Source: Candidatus Babelota bacterium (lineage in GTDB: Bacteria > JAGOBX01). From it: a DNA stretch of 6,909 nucleotides. The translations under genes and the position numbers were made by a program. Of the stretch, positions 6,857-6,909 are shown one piece after another. The notes under the pieces were generated by a model, which saw only the letters and a list, made by a program, of their open reading frames with translations, had not been told where the DNA came from and ran no database searches. Where the stretch lies: the NCBI GenBank assembly GCA_017999075.1, contig JAGOBX010000190.1, forward strand, positions 1 to 6,909. Reading direction: 5' to 3'. How positions within the stretch are numbered: the first letter of the stretch is position 1; each line of letters starts with the position of its first letter.

Positions 6857-6906
6857 TATCTGCGTATAATTATAGTATAACATAGTAATAAAATCATACG
6901 TAGATA
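6857..6906. repeat. Imperfect inverted repeat at the right edge
   Basis: TATCTGCGTA (6857-6866) and TACGTAGATA (6897-6906) are reverse complements except for one position, which forms a G-T wobble if transcribed from the plus strand. The spacer is 30 bases. These arms contain most of the G and C of this stretch, which makes them stand out. An operator or a hairpin belonging to a gene beyond the edge is possible; neither can be shown. Confidence 0.3.
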
Positions 6907-6909
6907 ATT

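Larger units (their letters stand above)
6695..6909. other. AT-rich upstream non-coding region
   Basis: These 215 bases lie upstream of the giant gene and consist almost wholly of A and T. No convincing coding frame or structural RNA gene is visible. Besides the possible promoter and the two inverted repeats listed separately, I see nothing in it. The gene to the right, if any, is outside the window. Confidence 0.7.

Noticed and set aside
6865-6874. Palindrome TATAATTATA with a TATAAT box on the plus strand, suggesting a divergent promoter
   Set aside because: There is no acceptable -35 box at the right distance and no gene to the right in view. Short AT palindromes are expected by chance here.

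Overview
The window is almost entirely one gene. A single reading frame on the minus strand starts with ATG at 6694-6692 and stays open, with no stop codon, to the left edge of the window (position 1). That gives at least 2,231 codons, and the C-terminus is not in view. Translation gives a Sec-type signal peptide followed by a long string of about 18 related modules of roughly 114-144 residues each. The modules are rich in Ser, Thr, Asn and Ile and look like beta-sandwich (Ig-like) domains. I read the product as a giant secreted or cell-surface repeat protein. Its precise function is unknown.

Layout from the N-terminus (right) to the C-terminus (left): signal peptide (residues 1 to about 24); a divergent first module N0 (25-149); a first block of alternating A and B modules, A1-B1-A2-B2-A3-B3 (150-859); five longer and more divergent modules, C1-C5 (860-1545); and a second alternating block, A4-B4-A5-B5-A6-B6 (1546-2231), whose last module is cut by the window edge. 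Most modules share three landmarks: a strand of the type YIEAxAxDxN, a hallmark LTETxxNSGxFRG, and a later GDTIxI-type strand. Modules are joined by short Pro-containing linkers such as IPxxPV or QPxxI.

The remaining part, 6695-6909, is very AT-rich non-coding DNA upstream of the gene. It contains a possible promoter (weak evidence) and two inverted repeats, one made only of A and T and one containing some G and C. No Shine-Dalgarno sequence is visible before the start codon.

The organism appears to be a bacterium with low G+C (about 30% by eye) and strongly A/T-ending codons. Extracellular proteins with serial LTETxxNTGxFxG modules are known from several bacterial and archaeal lineages, so the motif does not fix the phylum. 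A missing Shine-Dalgarno would fit Bacteroidota, but no other signature confirms this. There are no neighbouring genes in view, so operon context, a secretion system and the mode of surface attachment cannot be judged.
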